24,755 nucleotides of DNA. Origin: Methanobacteriota archaeon (GTDB taxonomy: Archaea > Thermoplasmatota > Thermoplasmata > Methanomassiliicoccales > Methanomethylophilaceae). The notes below the pieces were generated by a model. It had not been told where the DNA came from. It searched no databases and was given only the letters and a program-made list of their open reading frames with translations. Shown in pieces: positions 7,357 to 14,460 of the stretch. Within the stretch, counting starts at the first letter, position 1; the number at the start of each line of letters is the position of its first letter. The position numbers were made by a program, and so were the translations under genes. The stretch is taken from the NCBI GenBank assembly GCA_012719315.1, contig JAAYAP010000042.1, forward strand, positions 1 through 24,755, given 5' to 3'.

Positions 7357-7608
7357 ATGGGAGACGATCACAGGATATGCAGGATGTGCAGATTCTGCGC
7401 ATACGCCGAGGACACATGGACATGCACGCGGACCTCCGAACCGGTCCGGCCCGAGGACACATGCAGGATGTTCCGCCCGGGCTCATGCGAGAACTGCATC
7501 AGCATCGTCGCGGACGAGGACGGGACGGTCTGCGGCAGGACGGGGGAGAAGACGTACATACTGGACGTGTGCTCCGATTACGTCCCCGCCGGCCGGAAGT
7601 CAGTATGA
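7357..7608 (+). CDS. Small Cys-rich protein, internal duplication (Fe-S or zinc binding)
   Basis: This 83-residue protein has nine cysteines, eight of them in two copies of one pattern. Copy 1 has Cys11/14/23/36 and copy 2 has Cys44/47/59/72; in each, CxxC is followed by a third Cys 9-12 residues on and a fourth 13 residues later (DTWTCTRT...DTCRMF versus DGTVCGRT...DVCSDY). Four Cys per repeat suggest two zinc or iron-sulfur sites. Cys8 is extra. The ATG at 7357 follows a TATA box at leaderless distance. Its 3' end overlaps the tail of the DUF5685-like gene by 9 bases on the opposite strand. The function is unknown; the pattern occurs in many small archaeal and clostridial proteins. Confidence 0.65.
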   Translation: MGDDHRICRMCRFCAYAEDTWTCTRTSEPVRPEDTCRMFRPGSCENCISIVADEDGTVCGRTGEKTYILDVCSDYVPAGRKSV

Positions 7609-8514
7609 GGCGTTGCGCTCGCGGTGCGCTCTGAACATGTTCTTGAGGCTGGCTTTGGCCTGACTCGTGCCCGAGATGACGTTCTTGGCCGATGCAGGCA
7701 ATCCGTGGTAGACGATGTTGTCGGCGATCCCGGTGTGATCGCACATCCCGGTGCGCACATGGGCATACGAATCCTGCAACGAGGACAGCAGCCCGTTGAC
7801 GGTGCCGGACATGGAATAGACGTTCTTCGAGACGAAGTCCTCCCGGTTGCGGAAGGTATCGCAGTCCGTCAGATACGGGTTGTAGGTGCCGTTCATGTAA
7901 TCCTCCTCGAGGTCGTCGAACGCGTCGAGCACGTACACCAGGGCGGCCAGGGCGGTGAACATGTCGGTCAGGGGACCGTCCCGGTCCGCACCGGCGAAGT
8001 CGGCGAGCGCATGGGAGAGCGTCCGGCCGAACTCGGATCCCATCAGCACCGCGTCGGTGCACCCGGCCTCCTCGCGTCGGCGCAGCTGCGTGAAACCGTC
8101 GCCGATCAGCCCGTCGTATTCGGGGAACTGCCTCTCGGCCTTGGCGATCGCCTTGCCGAGGACCAGCGAGAGGAAGCCGGTCTTGAGCGAGGGGCGGTCC
8201 ACCTCGTCGTCCACCAGCTCCCACTTGGCGAGCAGCACGGTGTAGGCGGCCATCTTCCTGAACAGGTCGGAGTCCGCATCCGGCTTGCGCAGCACGCACA
8301 GGGGGGCTTTGCCCGTGCCCCCGGGGCCGAGGGAGTCGCCTACCAGAGCGCTGAGGACGACGGTGTTGAAGGTCATGTCGTAGCTGACGGCGGCGGTGGA
8401 CACGAGCCCGAAACCGTCCTTGAGCTGATGGCAGGTCTCGCAGTAGTACCTCCGGTAGACGGAAAGGTCGGATGGCGACATCTTGTCGTATCTGGGTAGG
8501 GTGTAGCCGAACAT
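7600..8514 (-). CDS. DUF5685-like protein with two Asp-rich motifs
   Basis: The 304-residue protein begins MFGYTLPRYDK, then YRRYYCETCHQLKDGFG (Cys25, Cys28) and SYDMTFNTVVLSAL, the N-terminal signature I associate with the uncharacterised DUF5685 family. The remainder is helical and carries two acidic motifs about 95 residues apart: DDEVD (102-106) and DAFDDLEED (197-205), followed by YMNGTYNPYL. Paired DxxxD motifs on helices recall the Mg-diphosphate sites of squalene/phytoene-type synthases, so an isoprenoid-synthase-like fold is possible but unproven. It is transcribed divergently from the Cys-rich peptide/radical SAM pair through a 90-bp spacer, which suggests co-regulation. Its biochemical function is unknown. 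Confidence 0.7.
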   Translation of the reverse strand: MFGYTLPRYDKMSPSDLSVYRRYYCETCHQLKDGFGLVSTAAVSYDMTFNTVVLSALVGDSLGPGGTGKAPLCVLRKPDADSDLFRKMAAYTVLLAKWELVDDEVDRPSLKTGFLSLVLGKAIAKAERQFPEYDGLIGDGFTQLRRREEAGCTDAVLMGSEFGRTLSHALADFAGADRDGPLTDMFTALAALVYVLDAFDDLEEDYMNGTYNPYLTDCDTFRNREDFVSKNVYSMSGTVNGLLSSLQDSYAHVRTGMCDHTGIADNIVYHGLPASAKNVISGTSQAKASLKNMFRAHRERNASY

Positions 8515-8546
8515 GATCCCCGACAGACCCTAGAACGGCTCGAACC

Positions 8547-8567
8547 TTTAATATATTCGTATATATT
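8547..8567. promoter_or_regulatory. Divergent promoters: DUF5685-like gene and peptide/radical SAM pair
   Basis: TTTAATATATT (8547-8556; minus-strand reading AATATATTAAA) is about 38 nt upstream of the DUF5685-like ATG at 8514. GTATATATT (8559-8567) is about 44 nt upstream of the plus-strand ATG at 8607. The two TATA boxes are only a few bases apart, so a single bound protein could affect both directions. Confidence 0.5.
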
Positions 8568-8606
8568 TCGGAGGGACGTACTGATGCCAGTCAGTTAGGT
8601 GATATG

Positions 8607-8903
8607 ATGTCCGTGAATTCTCCATCGATCGAGGAGCTGTCCTCCCTTTATATGAGCCAGTCTCCGGTTTCGCTCACATCGGTAGCAATGCATGCAAAAC
8701 CCACGACCGATTACAATCAGCGTCAGGACACCGCCGAGCACGGCGGCAACGAGGCCTGCGATTACTGCTGCTGCGACGACAAAGGCTGCTGCAGCTCGGC
8801 AGGATGGTACGCCGTCCTCATCGGCGGGGCCGCCGTGACCTGCGCATGCTGCTGCTACTGCACGCACGGATTCAACGGCGTCTGGACATACTGGCCGTTC
8901 TGA
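8607..8903 (+). CDS. Cys-rich small protein, candidate RiPP precursor
   Basis: This 98-residue protein (99 if the ATG at 8604 is used) has a Cys-free, Ser-rich first half of about 50 residues resembling a leader (MSVNSPSIEELSSLYMSQ...) and a second half with 11 cysteines: positions 51, 54-56, 61, 62, 79, 81-83 and 85. These form clusters CDYCCC, CC and CACCCYC around a hydrophobic stretch (WYAVLIGGAAV), ending in the aromatic tail GFNGVWTYWPF. AGGTGAT at 8597-8603 is the likely ribosome binding site and favours 8607 over 8604. A radical SAM/SPASM gene starts 13 bases after its stop. The split architecture and partner suggest a substrate peptide; a Cys-rich membrane protein is the main alternative. 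I know no matching named family. Confidence 0.65.
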   Translation: MSVNSPSIEELSSLYMSQSPVSLTSVAMHAKPTTDYNQRQDTAEHGGNEACDYCCCDDKGCCSSAGWYAVLIGGAAVTCACCCYCTHGFNGVWTYWPF

Positions 8904-8916
8904 AGCCGCGGTCTGC

Positions 8917-10074
8917 ATGAAAGAGCACATCTCGGTCGTCATCAAACCGACACTCGCCTGCGATCTGGATTGCAGGCACTGCTATCATACGCCCGCGGAG
9001 AGGGTCCCGGGCACGGTATCGTCCGACAAACTGGACCGGCTCTTCCGCATGGTCGCGGAGGAGTACGAGTCGGCATGGTTCATCTGGCACGGCGGTGAAC
9101 CGCTCACCCTCCCGTTACGTTTCTACAAGGACGCGCTCGCACTCCAGGAGCGGCATTTCGGCAAAGGCTCGCACAGGGTCGGTAACACGATCCAGACCAA
9201 CGGCACGGCGATCGACCGCAGGTTCGCCGACTTCTGCCGGGACAAGAAGGTGAACCTGGGCATCTCGTTCGAGGGCCCGTTCAACGATGCGCTCAGACAG
9301 GAGACCGACAGAGTCGACAGGAACCTCTCGTACCTGTCCCGCAAGGAGCACGTGTTCTCGGTCAATCCGACGGTCTCCGCCGCCACGGTCTCGAAGCAGA
9401 GGGAGATGTACAGGCATTTCCGCGACCGCGGCATCGACGTGTGCTTCTCGCCGGTGCTCCCCATGGGCTGCGCCGCCGAGGACCGTTCGCTGGTGCCGGA
9501 TGCCGACGAGTACATCGCCGAGAGCATCCGGATGTTCGACGAATGGCTGTTCGACGAAGAGGCGGAGATACCGCTGATCCCCCATTACCTGTACCTGCTC
9601 AACGCCTTGGGCGAGCGGGTCGAATCCGACTGCGCCCACAGCTCGTGCCTCGGGAAGTGGCTGTGCATGCACCCGGACGGAAGCCTGTATCCGTGCGCCA
9701 AGCGATGCCCGGAGGAGTTCCTCATGGGCAATCTGGACGACATCGGCCGCATCGGGGACGCGTTCGCCTCGGAGGGGTTCCGCCGGATCCTCGCCGGCAC
9801 CGTCGCCCGCAGGGAGAAGTGCCGGTCGGAGTGCGATCTCTATGAGTACTGCACCGGGGAATGCAGCATCAACGCCTGCTACGAATGCGGGCTGGAATCG
9901 AACGGCGGCGACTCCTGCAGGATCTTCAGGGAGGTCTTCGGCCACATCCTCGGGGTGTGCGAGGGGATCCTCCGCGACCGGCCCGACCTCTCGGTCTACA
10001 ACAAGTACGTGCGCGATGCGGTCGTGGGCCGGCTGGTGAATCCGTTGGCCGAGGTCACCGTTCCCCGGGGATGA
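8917..10074 (+). CDS. Radical SAM/SPASM enzyme, probable peptide maturase
   Basis: The 385-residue protein starts KEHISVVIKPTLACDLDCRHC-like with the radical SAM cluster Cys15xxxCys19xxCys22, followed by HGGEP (58-62), QTNG (93-96) and GISFEG (115-120). The C-terminal third is a SPASM domain binding auxiliary 4Fe-4S clusters: Cys239, 244, 250, 260, 264, then Cys302, 306, 312, 316 (CRSECDLYEYCTGEC), 321, 324, 334 and 348. This domain set is shared by anaerobic sulfatase maturases and by enzymes forming thioether or C-C crosslinks in ribosomal peptides. It lies 13 bases after the Cys-rich ORF and has no promoter of its own, so the two are likely cotranscribed. No sulfatase is in the window. The exact modification is unknown. 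Its 3' end overlaps the RidA gene tail to tail. Confidence 0.85.
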   Translation: MKEHISVVIKPTLACDLDCRHCYHTPAERVPGTVSSDKLDRLFRMVAEEYESAWFIWHGGEPLTLPLRFYKDALALQERHFGKGSHRVGNTIQTNGTAIDRRFADFCRDKKVNLGISFEGPFNDALRQETDRVDRNLSYLSRKEHVFSVNPTVSAATVSKQREMYRHFRDRGIDVCFSPVLPMGCAAEDRSLVPDADEYIAESIRMFDEWLFDEEAEIPLIPHYLYLLNALGERVESDCAHSSCLGKWLCMHPDGSLYPCAKRCPEEFLMGNLDDIGRIGDAFASEGFRRILAGTVARREKCRSECDLYEYCTGECSINACYECGLESNGGDSCRIFREVFGHILGVCEGILRDRPDLSVYNKYVRDAVVGRLVNPLAEVTVPRG

Positions 10075-10453
10075 CAGCGGTCGCGTCGATCATGATCCTG
10101 ACGCACTTGGGGAGGTTGCTGACCTCGATGCAGGAGCGCGCGGGGTACGGCGGGCTGAAGTACATGGCGTAGACGCCGTTCACCGCGCTGAACGTCCCCA
10201 TGTCGGTCAGGTAGATGGTCGTCCTCACGATGTGCCGGCCGTCGGTGCCGGCGGCCTCGAGGACCGCGCAGACGTTGTCCAGGACCTGCTTGGCCTGATC
10301 CTCGATCGCCTCGGGGATCCTGCCCGTCTCGGGATCGACCGGGATCATCCCGGCGGTGTAGACGACATCCCCGGCCACGATGGCCTGGGAGTACGGTCCC
10401 GCCGCGGGAGGCGCCCGGTCGGTGACGATCTGCCTGATCACGGGTTCACACAT
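10055..10453 (-). CDS. ridA: RidA/YjgF-family enamine/imine deaminase
   Basis: The 132-residue protein matches the RidA family over its full length: AAGPYSQAIVAGDVVYTAG near the N-terminus, then the central DQAKQVLDNVCAVLEAAG helix, TTIYLTDM, and PPYPARSCIEVSNLPK with the substrate-carboxylate Arg106. RidA hydrolyses reactive 2-aminoacrylate-type enamines released by PLP enzymes. The usual Glu near the end (IEA) is Asp here (IDA, 123), a conservative change. Its ATG overlaps the end of metA by 8 bases (ATGTGTGA), implying translational coupling. Pairing with metA, and with cysK upstream, fits a role in protecting sulfur amino acid metabolism. Confidence 0.88.
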   Translation of the reverse strand: MCEPVIRQIVTDRAPPAAGPYSQAIVAGDVVYTAGMIPVDPETGRIPEAIEDQAKQVLDNVCAVLEAAGTDGRHIVRTTIYLTDMGTFSAVNGVYAMYFSPPYPARSCIEVSNLPKCVRIMIDATAVIPGER

Positions 10454-11372
10454 CCTTCCCGATGTCCTCGGGGTCGTAGGGGGTGCCCTGGTACACGTAG
10501 TAGTTGAGCCAGTTCATGAACAGCAGCATGGAATGGCTCCTCCAGGTCACGATCGGGTCGTTATGGGTGTCGTCGTCGGGGAAGTAGTTTTGAGGCAGCT
10601 CCGGCTCCATGCCGCGTTTGAGGTCGCGCTCGTACTCCCCGGACAGGGTGCCCTTGTCGTATTCGGCGTGGCCGAGCACGAACACCTGCCCGCACCTCTC
10701 GGAGACGACCACGCCCACGCCGGCGGCGTCCGAGGCCGCGACCACATGCAGGCGGAGGACGGTGCAGATGTCCCCGTAGCGGACCTCCGTATGCCGGGAA
10801 TGCGGCATGTCGAAGACGTCGTCGAAACCCCTCAGCAGTGGCTCCTGCTCGTTGAGCACGTAATGCTCGAAGATCCCCGACATCTTCTTCTCGAGCGGGT
10901 ACTTGGGTATGCCGTAGTGGTAGTACAGGCCGGCCTGGGCGCCCCAGCAGATGTGGAAGGTGGAGAAGACGTTCTTCTTGGACCATTCCATGATCTCGCA
11001 GAGCTCCTCCCAGTAATCCACGTCCTCGAACTCGATGTTCTCCACCGGCGCCCCGGTGATGATCAACCCGTCGAACTTCTGATGCCGCACCTCGTCGAAG
11101 GTGTGGTAGAATTTGTCCAGGTACTCCTGGGAGGTGTTCTTCGAGTTGTGGGTGGCCATCTGCAGGAAGAAGATGTCGGTCTGCACGGGGGTGTTGCCGA
11201 GCAGGCGCAGCAGCTGTATCTCCGTATCGACCTTCGTGGGCATGAGGTTGACTATGAGGATCCTCAGCGGAAGGATGTCCTGCTGCACAGCGCGTTTCTC
11301 GGTGATGATGAAGATGTTCTCTGATTCGAGGGCCGATACGGCCGGAAGGTCATCGGGTACTTTTATCGGCAT
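10446..11372 (-). CDS. metA: Homoserine O-acyltransferase MetA, predicted acetyl-CoA specific
   Basis: This 308-residue enzyme activates homoserine for methionine synthesis in the cytoplasm. The MetA catalytic residues fall exactly at canonical numbers: Cys142 in HICWGAQAG, and His235 and Glu237 in GHAEYDK. Residue 111 is Glu (ITGAPVEN). In the studied MetA family Glu111 marks acetyl-CoA use (Bacillus cereus) and Gly111 succinyl-CoA use (E. coli), so O-acetylhomoserine is the predicted product. The ATG at 11372 has GGGGGCAGG just upstream. AT-rich elements such as TTAATATAAG at 11412-11421 provide a promoter in the 74-base gap after the TcdA-like gene. ridA overlaps its 3' end. Confidence 0.93.
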   Translation of the reverse strand: MPIKVPDDLPAVSALESENIFIITEKRAVQQDILPLRILIVNLMPTKVDTEIQLLRLLGNTPVQTDIFFLQMATHNSKNTSQEYLDKFYHTFDEVRHQKFDGLIITGAPVENIEFEDVDYWEELCEIMEWSKKNVFSTFHICWGAQAGLYYHYGIPKYPLEKKMSGIFEHYVLNEQEPLLRGFDDVFDMPHSRHTEVRYGDICTVLRLHVVAASDAAGVGVVVSERCGQVFVLGHAEYDKGTLSGEYERDLKRGMEPELPQNYFPDDDTHNDPIVTWRSHSMLLFMNWLNYYVYQGTPYDPEDIGKDV

Positions 11373-11446
11373 ATCCTGCCCCCTTTTTGTGAAATTAAAT
11401 ATCGTATCGGCCTTATATTAAGTTGTCTTGGCGACACCCTTGTCCG

Positions 11447-12187
11447 TCATGCCGACGGCCGGTCGGCCTCAGGGGTCGGATCCATGCCGACGATGTGCAT
11501 GATGATCCCGTTGGCGAGCGTCATGCCGAAGATCGCGGGCACCGTGGGGAGCGATCCGAGCAGGCTCTTGCCGAAGACGTCCCTGTCGACGGGCACGGCG
11601 CACGGAGGCTCCTCGGAGTAGACGCAGGCGATGAGGCCGGCGTCCATGCCCCTGAGGTTGCGGCGCATCGCCGCCGCCAGGGGGCAGACGCGGGTGCCGC
11701 CGAGCGGCGCGGTCCCGATGCGGGACGGATCGGTCCGCAGCGCCGCGCCCATCGAGGAGAAGGTCGGTATCCTCTCGGCCGCGGCGTACGAGAGCAATGC
11801 CGTCTTGCCGGCCACGGTGTCGATGGCGTCCGCGATGACGTCGGGTCTCCCGATCAGCTTCGCCAGGTCGGTGCCGGCGACGATCCGCTCCGTCACCGGC
11901 TCGACGACGACGGCGGGGTTGATCGACCTCGCCCGTTCGGCGGCGGCTTCCGCCTTGGGCCTGCCCAAGGTGTCGACGGTCGCCAGTATCTGACGGTTCA
12001 GGTTGCTCGCGGAGACGGTGTCGCCGTCGATCACCCGGATATGCCCCACCCCGGCGCGGACCAGGCCCTCGAGGACGTACCCGCCCACGGCCCCCGCTCC
12101 GGCCAGCACGACGCGGGCGGACTCCAGGCGCCCGATCCCCTCCTCGCCGACGATGAGCTCGGTCCGCGACGACATGCGTTCGCTCAT
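11447..12187 (-). CDS. tcdA: TcdA-like (CsdL/YgdL) E1-type ATP-dependent enzyme
   Basis: The 246-residue protein is a ThiF/MoeB/E1-type adenylating enzyme. It carries SRTELIVGEEGIGRL at 7-21, the nucleotide-binding GAGAVGG (30-36), SNLNRQ (61-66), DAIDTVAGK (120-128) and VCPLAAAMRRNLRG (167-180), with VYSEEPP further on. This order is that of TcdA, which dehydrates tRNA t6A37 to the cyclic form ct6A. It lacks the CxxC zinc pairs and C-terminal rhodanese of MoeB-type enzymes, which favours TcdA over MoeB/ThiF. It starts inside the end of the TatD-like gene (ATGA overlap). The pairing with a cysteine synthase is notable because bacterial TcdA works with a cysteine desulfurase system. The reaction in archaea is inferred only. 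Confidence 0.8.
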   Translation of the reverse strand: MSERMSSRTELIVGEEGIGRLESARVVLAGAGAVGGYVLEGLVRAGVGHIRVIDGDTVSASNLNRQILATVDTLGRPKAEAAAERARSINPAVVVEPVTERIVAGTDLAKLIGRPDVIADAIDTVAGKTALLSYAAAERIPTFSSMGAALRTDPSRIGTAPLGGTRVCPLAAAMRRNLRGMDAGLIACVYSEEPPCAVPVDRDVFGKSLLGSLPTVPAIFGMTLANGIIMHIVGMDPTPEADRPSA

Positions 12188-12918
12188 CCGATCGCCCTCA
12201 GCGTGTTGGCCGTCGTCAGTCCGACAAGCTCGTCCACACTCGTCGATCTGAGCGCGGCCAGTGCGATCAGGAACAGGCCCATGCTCCCGTAGGCATGGTC
12301 CCGTATGGGCGCATCGGTCTCCACCAGCAGCCTGTCGTCGGGGATCGCCGACAGGATGCGCATGGCGCGGGGCTGCGACATCCTGAGGATCCGCGACGAG
12401 ATCGAGAAATAGCAGTTCTCGGCCGAGAAAGCCTTGGTGTATCCGGGATCGCCGGCGTACGAATGGAGGATGACCGGCACGTCCCCGCTGTGCATCCTGA
12501 CGACTTTGAGTGTCTCCGCCTCGGTCTTCACCATATGCACGGTCGCCGGACGCGCCGTCTCGGCGGCCGTCTCCATCTGCTCGACGAAGATCCGCATCTG
12601 CGTCTCCGGTCCCGGGTGCAGCTTGTCGATGCCGATCTCGCCGACACCCGCGCGCCCGTCATCCTCCAGCATGCCGCGCAGGACCTCCAGGTAATCGGCC
12701 GGAGCCGTCTCCGCATGCCAGGGGTGCACGCCGTAGAACGGGCGGATGCGCGCGTCGGCGGCCGCCATGCGGCGCTGCGGCTCCCACTCGTCGAACGAAG
12801 CCGTGCAGGAGAGCAGCAGCGCGGCATCGTCGATATCGGGATAACCGCCCTTGGCTCCGACGTCGACGATATGCATATGCGCGTCGGCGAATCCCGTCAC
12901 CGCCGCGTCTTCAGTCAT
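12184..12918 (-). CDS. TatD-family metal-dependent hydrolase
   Basis: The 244-residue protein is a TatD-like amidohydrolase-superfamily enzyme, a family including 3'-5' DNA/RNA exonucleases. Metal ligands are visible in order: DAHMH with His14 and His16, VGEIGID with Glu94, VHMVK with His128, LHSYAG with His152 and LVETDAP with Asp202. The chain is near the usual 250-260 residues. It overlaps cysK upstream by 8 bases (ATGACTGA) and the TcdA-like gene downstream by 4 (ATGA), so it is translated as part of a cobA-cysK-tatD-tcdA operon. The family is clear; the substrate is not. Confidence 0.85.
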   Translation of the reverse strand: MTEDAAVTGFADAHMHIVDVGAKGGYPDIDDAALLLSCTASFDEWEPQRRMAAADARIRPFYGVHPWHAETAPADYLEVLRGMLEDDGRAGVGEIGIDKLHPGPETQMRIFVEQMETAAETARPATVHMVKTEAETLKVVRMHSGDVPVILHSYAGDPGYTKAFSAENCYFSISSRILRMSQPRAMRILSAIPDDRLLVETDAPIRDHAYGSMGLFLIALAALRSTSVDELVGLTTANTLRAIG

Positions 12919-13810
12919 AAATCCCCGTGCTCATGTACTTCTCGCCGCCGTCGGGCAGGATGGCGACGATCCGCTTGTATCTGCCGGCATCGGCCAATCC
13001 CAATGCGTGATGGACGGCCGCACCCGAGGAGATGCCGGCGAAGATGCCCTCTTCGCGGGCGAGCCTCACGGCGGCCGCGATCGCATCGTCGCTGCCGACG
13101 GTCACCACCTCGATCAGGTCCGGGTCCAGGTTGCCGGGCACGAAGTTGGCGCCGATGCCCTGTATCCGGTGGGGTCCGGCGCGGCCTCGGGACAGCAGCG
13201 GGCTCTCGGCCGGCTCGATGCCGTGGACGACCGCCTTGGACCCCGCGTCCCTGAGCGCCATGGCGATGCCGGTGGCGGTGCCGCCGGTGCCGAAGCCGGC
13301 GACGACGCAGTCGACATCGGGCAGGTCCCTGAGGATCTCGACGCCGGTGGACACCCTGTGGGCGGCACGGTTGGCGGGGTTGTCGAACTGCCCCAGGATG
13401 AACCCGCCGCGGGATCCAGCGATATCGACGGCCGCATCCACCGAGCCCTTCATGCCCTCCTCGCCGGGGGTGAAGACGATCTCGGCGCCGTATGCCGTCA
13501 TGTAGGCGACGCGTTCCCGCGACATCGTGTCCGGCATCACCAGCACCGCCTTGTAACCGCGGGCGGCGGCGATCATCGCCAAGGCGATGCCGGTGTTCCC
13601 CGAGGTCGGCTCCACGATCAGGCCTCCCTTCTTCAGGCGCCCGTCGGCTTCGGCCTCGTTGATCATCGCCAGCACGGGGCGGTCCTTCACCGAGCCTCCG
13701 GGGTTGTTCCGTTCGATTTTGACGTAGACGCGGCTCCCGCGGGGGCTCATCCTCCTGAGTCTGACCATCGGCGTCTCGCCGATGGTCTGTGTGATGTCAT
13801 CGTAGATCAT
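12911..13810 (-). CDS. cysK: Cysteine synthase (O-acetylserine sulfhydrylase), PLP-dependent
   Basis: This 299-residue fold-type II PLP enzyme makes cysteine from O-acetylserine (or O-phosphoserine) and sulfide. Visible motifs are NNPGGSVKDR with the PLP lysine Lys42, PTSGNTG (68-74) binding substrate and PLP, GTGGTATG (174-181) binding the phosphate, and GISSGAA (259-265) with Ser261 contacting the pyridine nitrogen. The length fits CysK without the heme or CBS domains of cystathionine beta-synthase. The ATG at 13810 is 34 bases after the cobA-type gene, and the end overlaps the TatD-like gene. Distinguishing acetylserine from phosphoserine use is not possible from these motifs. Confidence 0.92.
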   Translation of the reverse strand: MIYDDITQTIGETPMVRLRRMSPRGSRVYVKIERNNPGGSVKDRPVLAMINEAEADGRLKKGGLIVEPTSGNTGIALAMIAAARGYKAVLVMPDTMSRERVAYMTAYGAEIVFTPGEEGMKGSVDAAVDIAGSRGGFILGQFDNPANRAAHRVSTGVEILRDLPDVDCVVAGFGTGGTATGIAMALRDAGSKAVVHGIEPAESPLLSRGRAGPHRIQGIGANFVPGNLDPDLIEVVTVGSDDAIAAAVRLAREEGIFAGISSGAAVHHALGLADAGRYKRIVAILPDGGEKYMSTGIYD

Positions 13811-13844
13811 TCTCTCACTGTCCTCCGCTCATCTGCGGACTGCT

Positions 13845-14390
13845 TCAATACTCTATGCCCATCCTGGCCCCGATCCTCCGGTCGAACGGGTGCTTGACCA
13901 TCCTCATCTCGGTCACCAGATCGGCGTAATCGACGATGTCCTCCGGAGCTCCGCGACCGGTGAGCACGATCTCGATATGCGGAGGCCGTTTGCTCAGCAT
14001 GTCGATCACGTCGCCGGGATCGATCAGCTTCCAGGACATGGCGACGTTGCACTCGTCGAGGATGACGAGGTCGTATTCGCCGGAGTGGATACGTTCGCGG
14101 GCCTCCTCCAAAGCCTCCCCGGCGGCTGCGATGTCTTCGGGCGAAGGCACGCTGCCGACCAGGTGGGCGAGGCCCATCGGCAGGATGGAGAACCTCTCGC
14201 ATTCTCTCGCCGAGATGTGCTCCCCGTAATCCTCGGGGGGTTTGAGGAATTGCACCATCAGCACGTTCAAGCCTCTGCCCATGGCTCTGAAAGCCAACCC
14301 GAGCGAGGCGGTGGTCTTGCCTTTGCCGTTACCCGTGTACACATGCACAAGCCCCAGCTTCTCCTTGATATCACTGTACGAAGCGGTCAT
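13845..14390 (-). CDS. cobA: Corrinoid adenosyltransferase, CobA/CobO/BtuR type
   Basis: The 181-residue enzyme transfers the adenosyl group of ATP to cob(I)alamin or other corrinoids. It has the unusual P-loop GNGKGKTT (20-27), the FRAMGRGLNVLMVQFLK segment, and LVILDECNVA (108-117) as Walker-B-like motif, followed by TGRGAPEDIVDYADLVTEM typical of the family. The ATG at 14390 is preferred over the GTG at 14402: the TATA element CTTATTAATCC (minus strand, 14417-14427) predicts a transcript start near 14397. Corrinoids are central to methyl transfer in methylotrophic methanogens, which fits the proposed lineage. It heads the minus-strand operon with cysK 34 bases downstream. Confidence 0.92.
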   Translation of the reverse strand: MTASYSDIKEKLGLVHVYTGNGKGKTTASLGLAFRAMGRGLNVLMVQFLKPPEDYGEHISARECERFSILPMGLAHLVGSVPSPEDIAAAGEALEEARERIHSGEYDLVILDECNVAMSWKLIDPGDVIDMLSKRPPHIEIVLTGRGAPEDIVDYADLVTEMRMVKHPFDRRIGARMGIEY

Positions 14391-14416
14391 GCGGATCGTC
14401 ACGATATCGGTCGCCG

Positions 14417-14446
14417 AGGATTAATAAGTATTTATAGGTCTAAATA
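14417..14446. promoter_or_regulatory. Divergent promoters of cobA and the second DHA2 transporter
   Basis: The 70-base spacer holds ATTAATAAG (14420-14428), which serves the minus-strand cobA gene, and TATTTATAGG (14429-14438), centred 28 nt before the plus-strand ATG at 14461. Both genes may be expressed with almost no leader. GGGGG at 14450-14454 is a possible ribosome binding site for the plus-strand gene. Confidence 0.5.
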
Positions 14447-14460
14447 CAAGGGGGTCGACC

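Noticed and set aside
14390..14402. GTG start at 14402 for cobA
   Set aside because: The TATA elements give a transcript start at about 14397-14408 and the ATG at 14390 begins the segment that matches the family.
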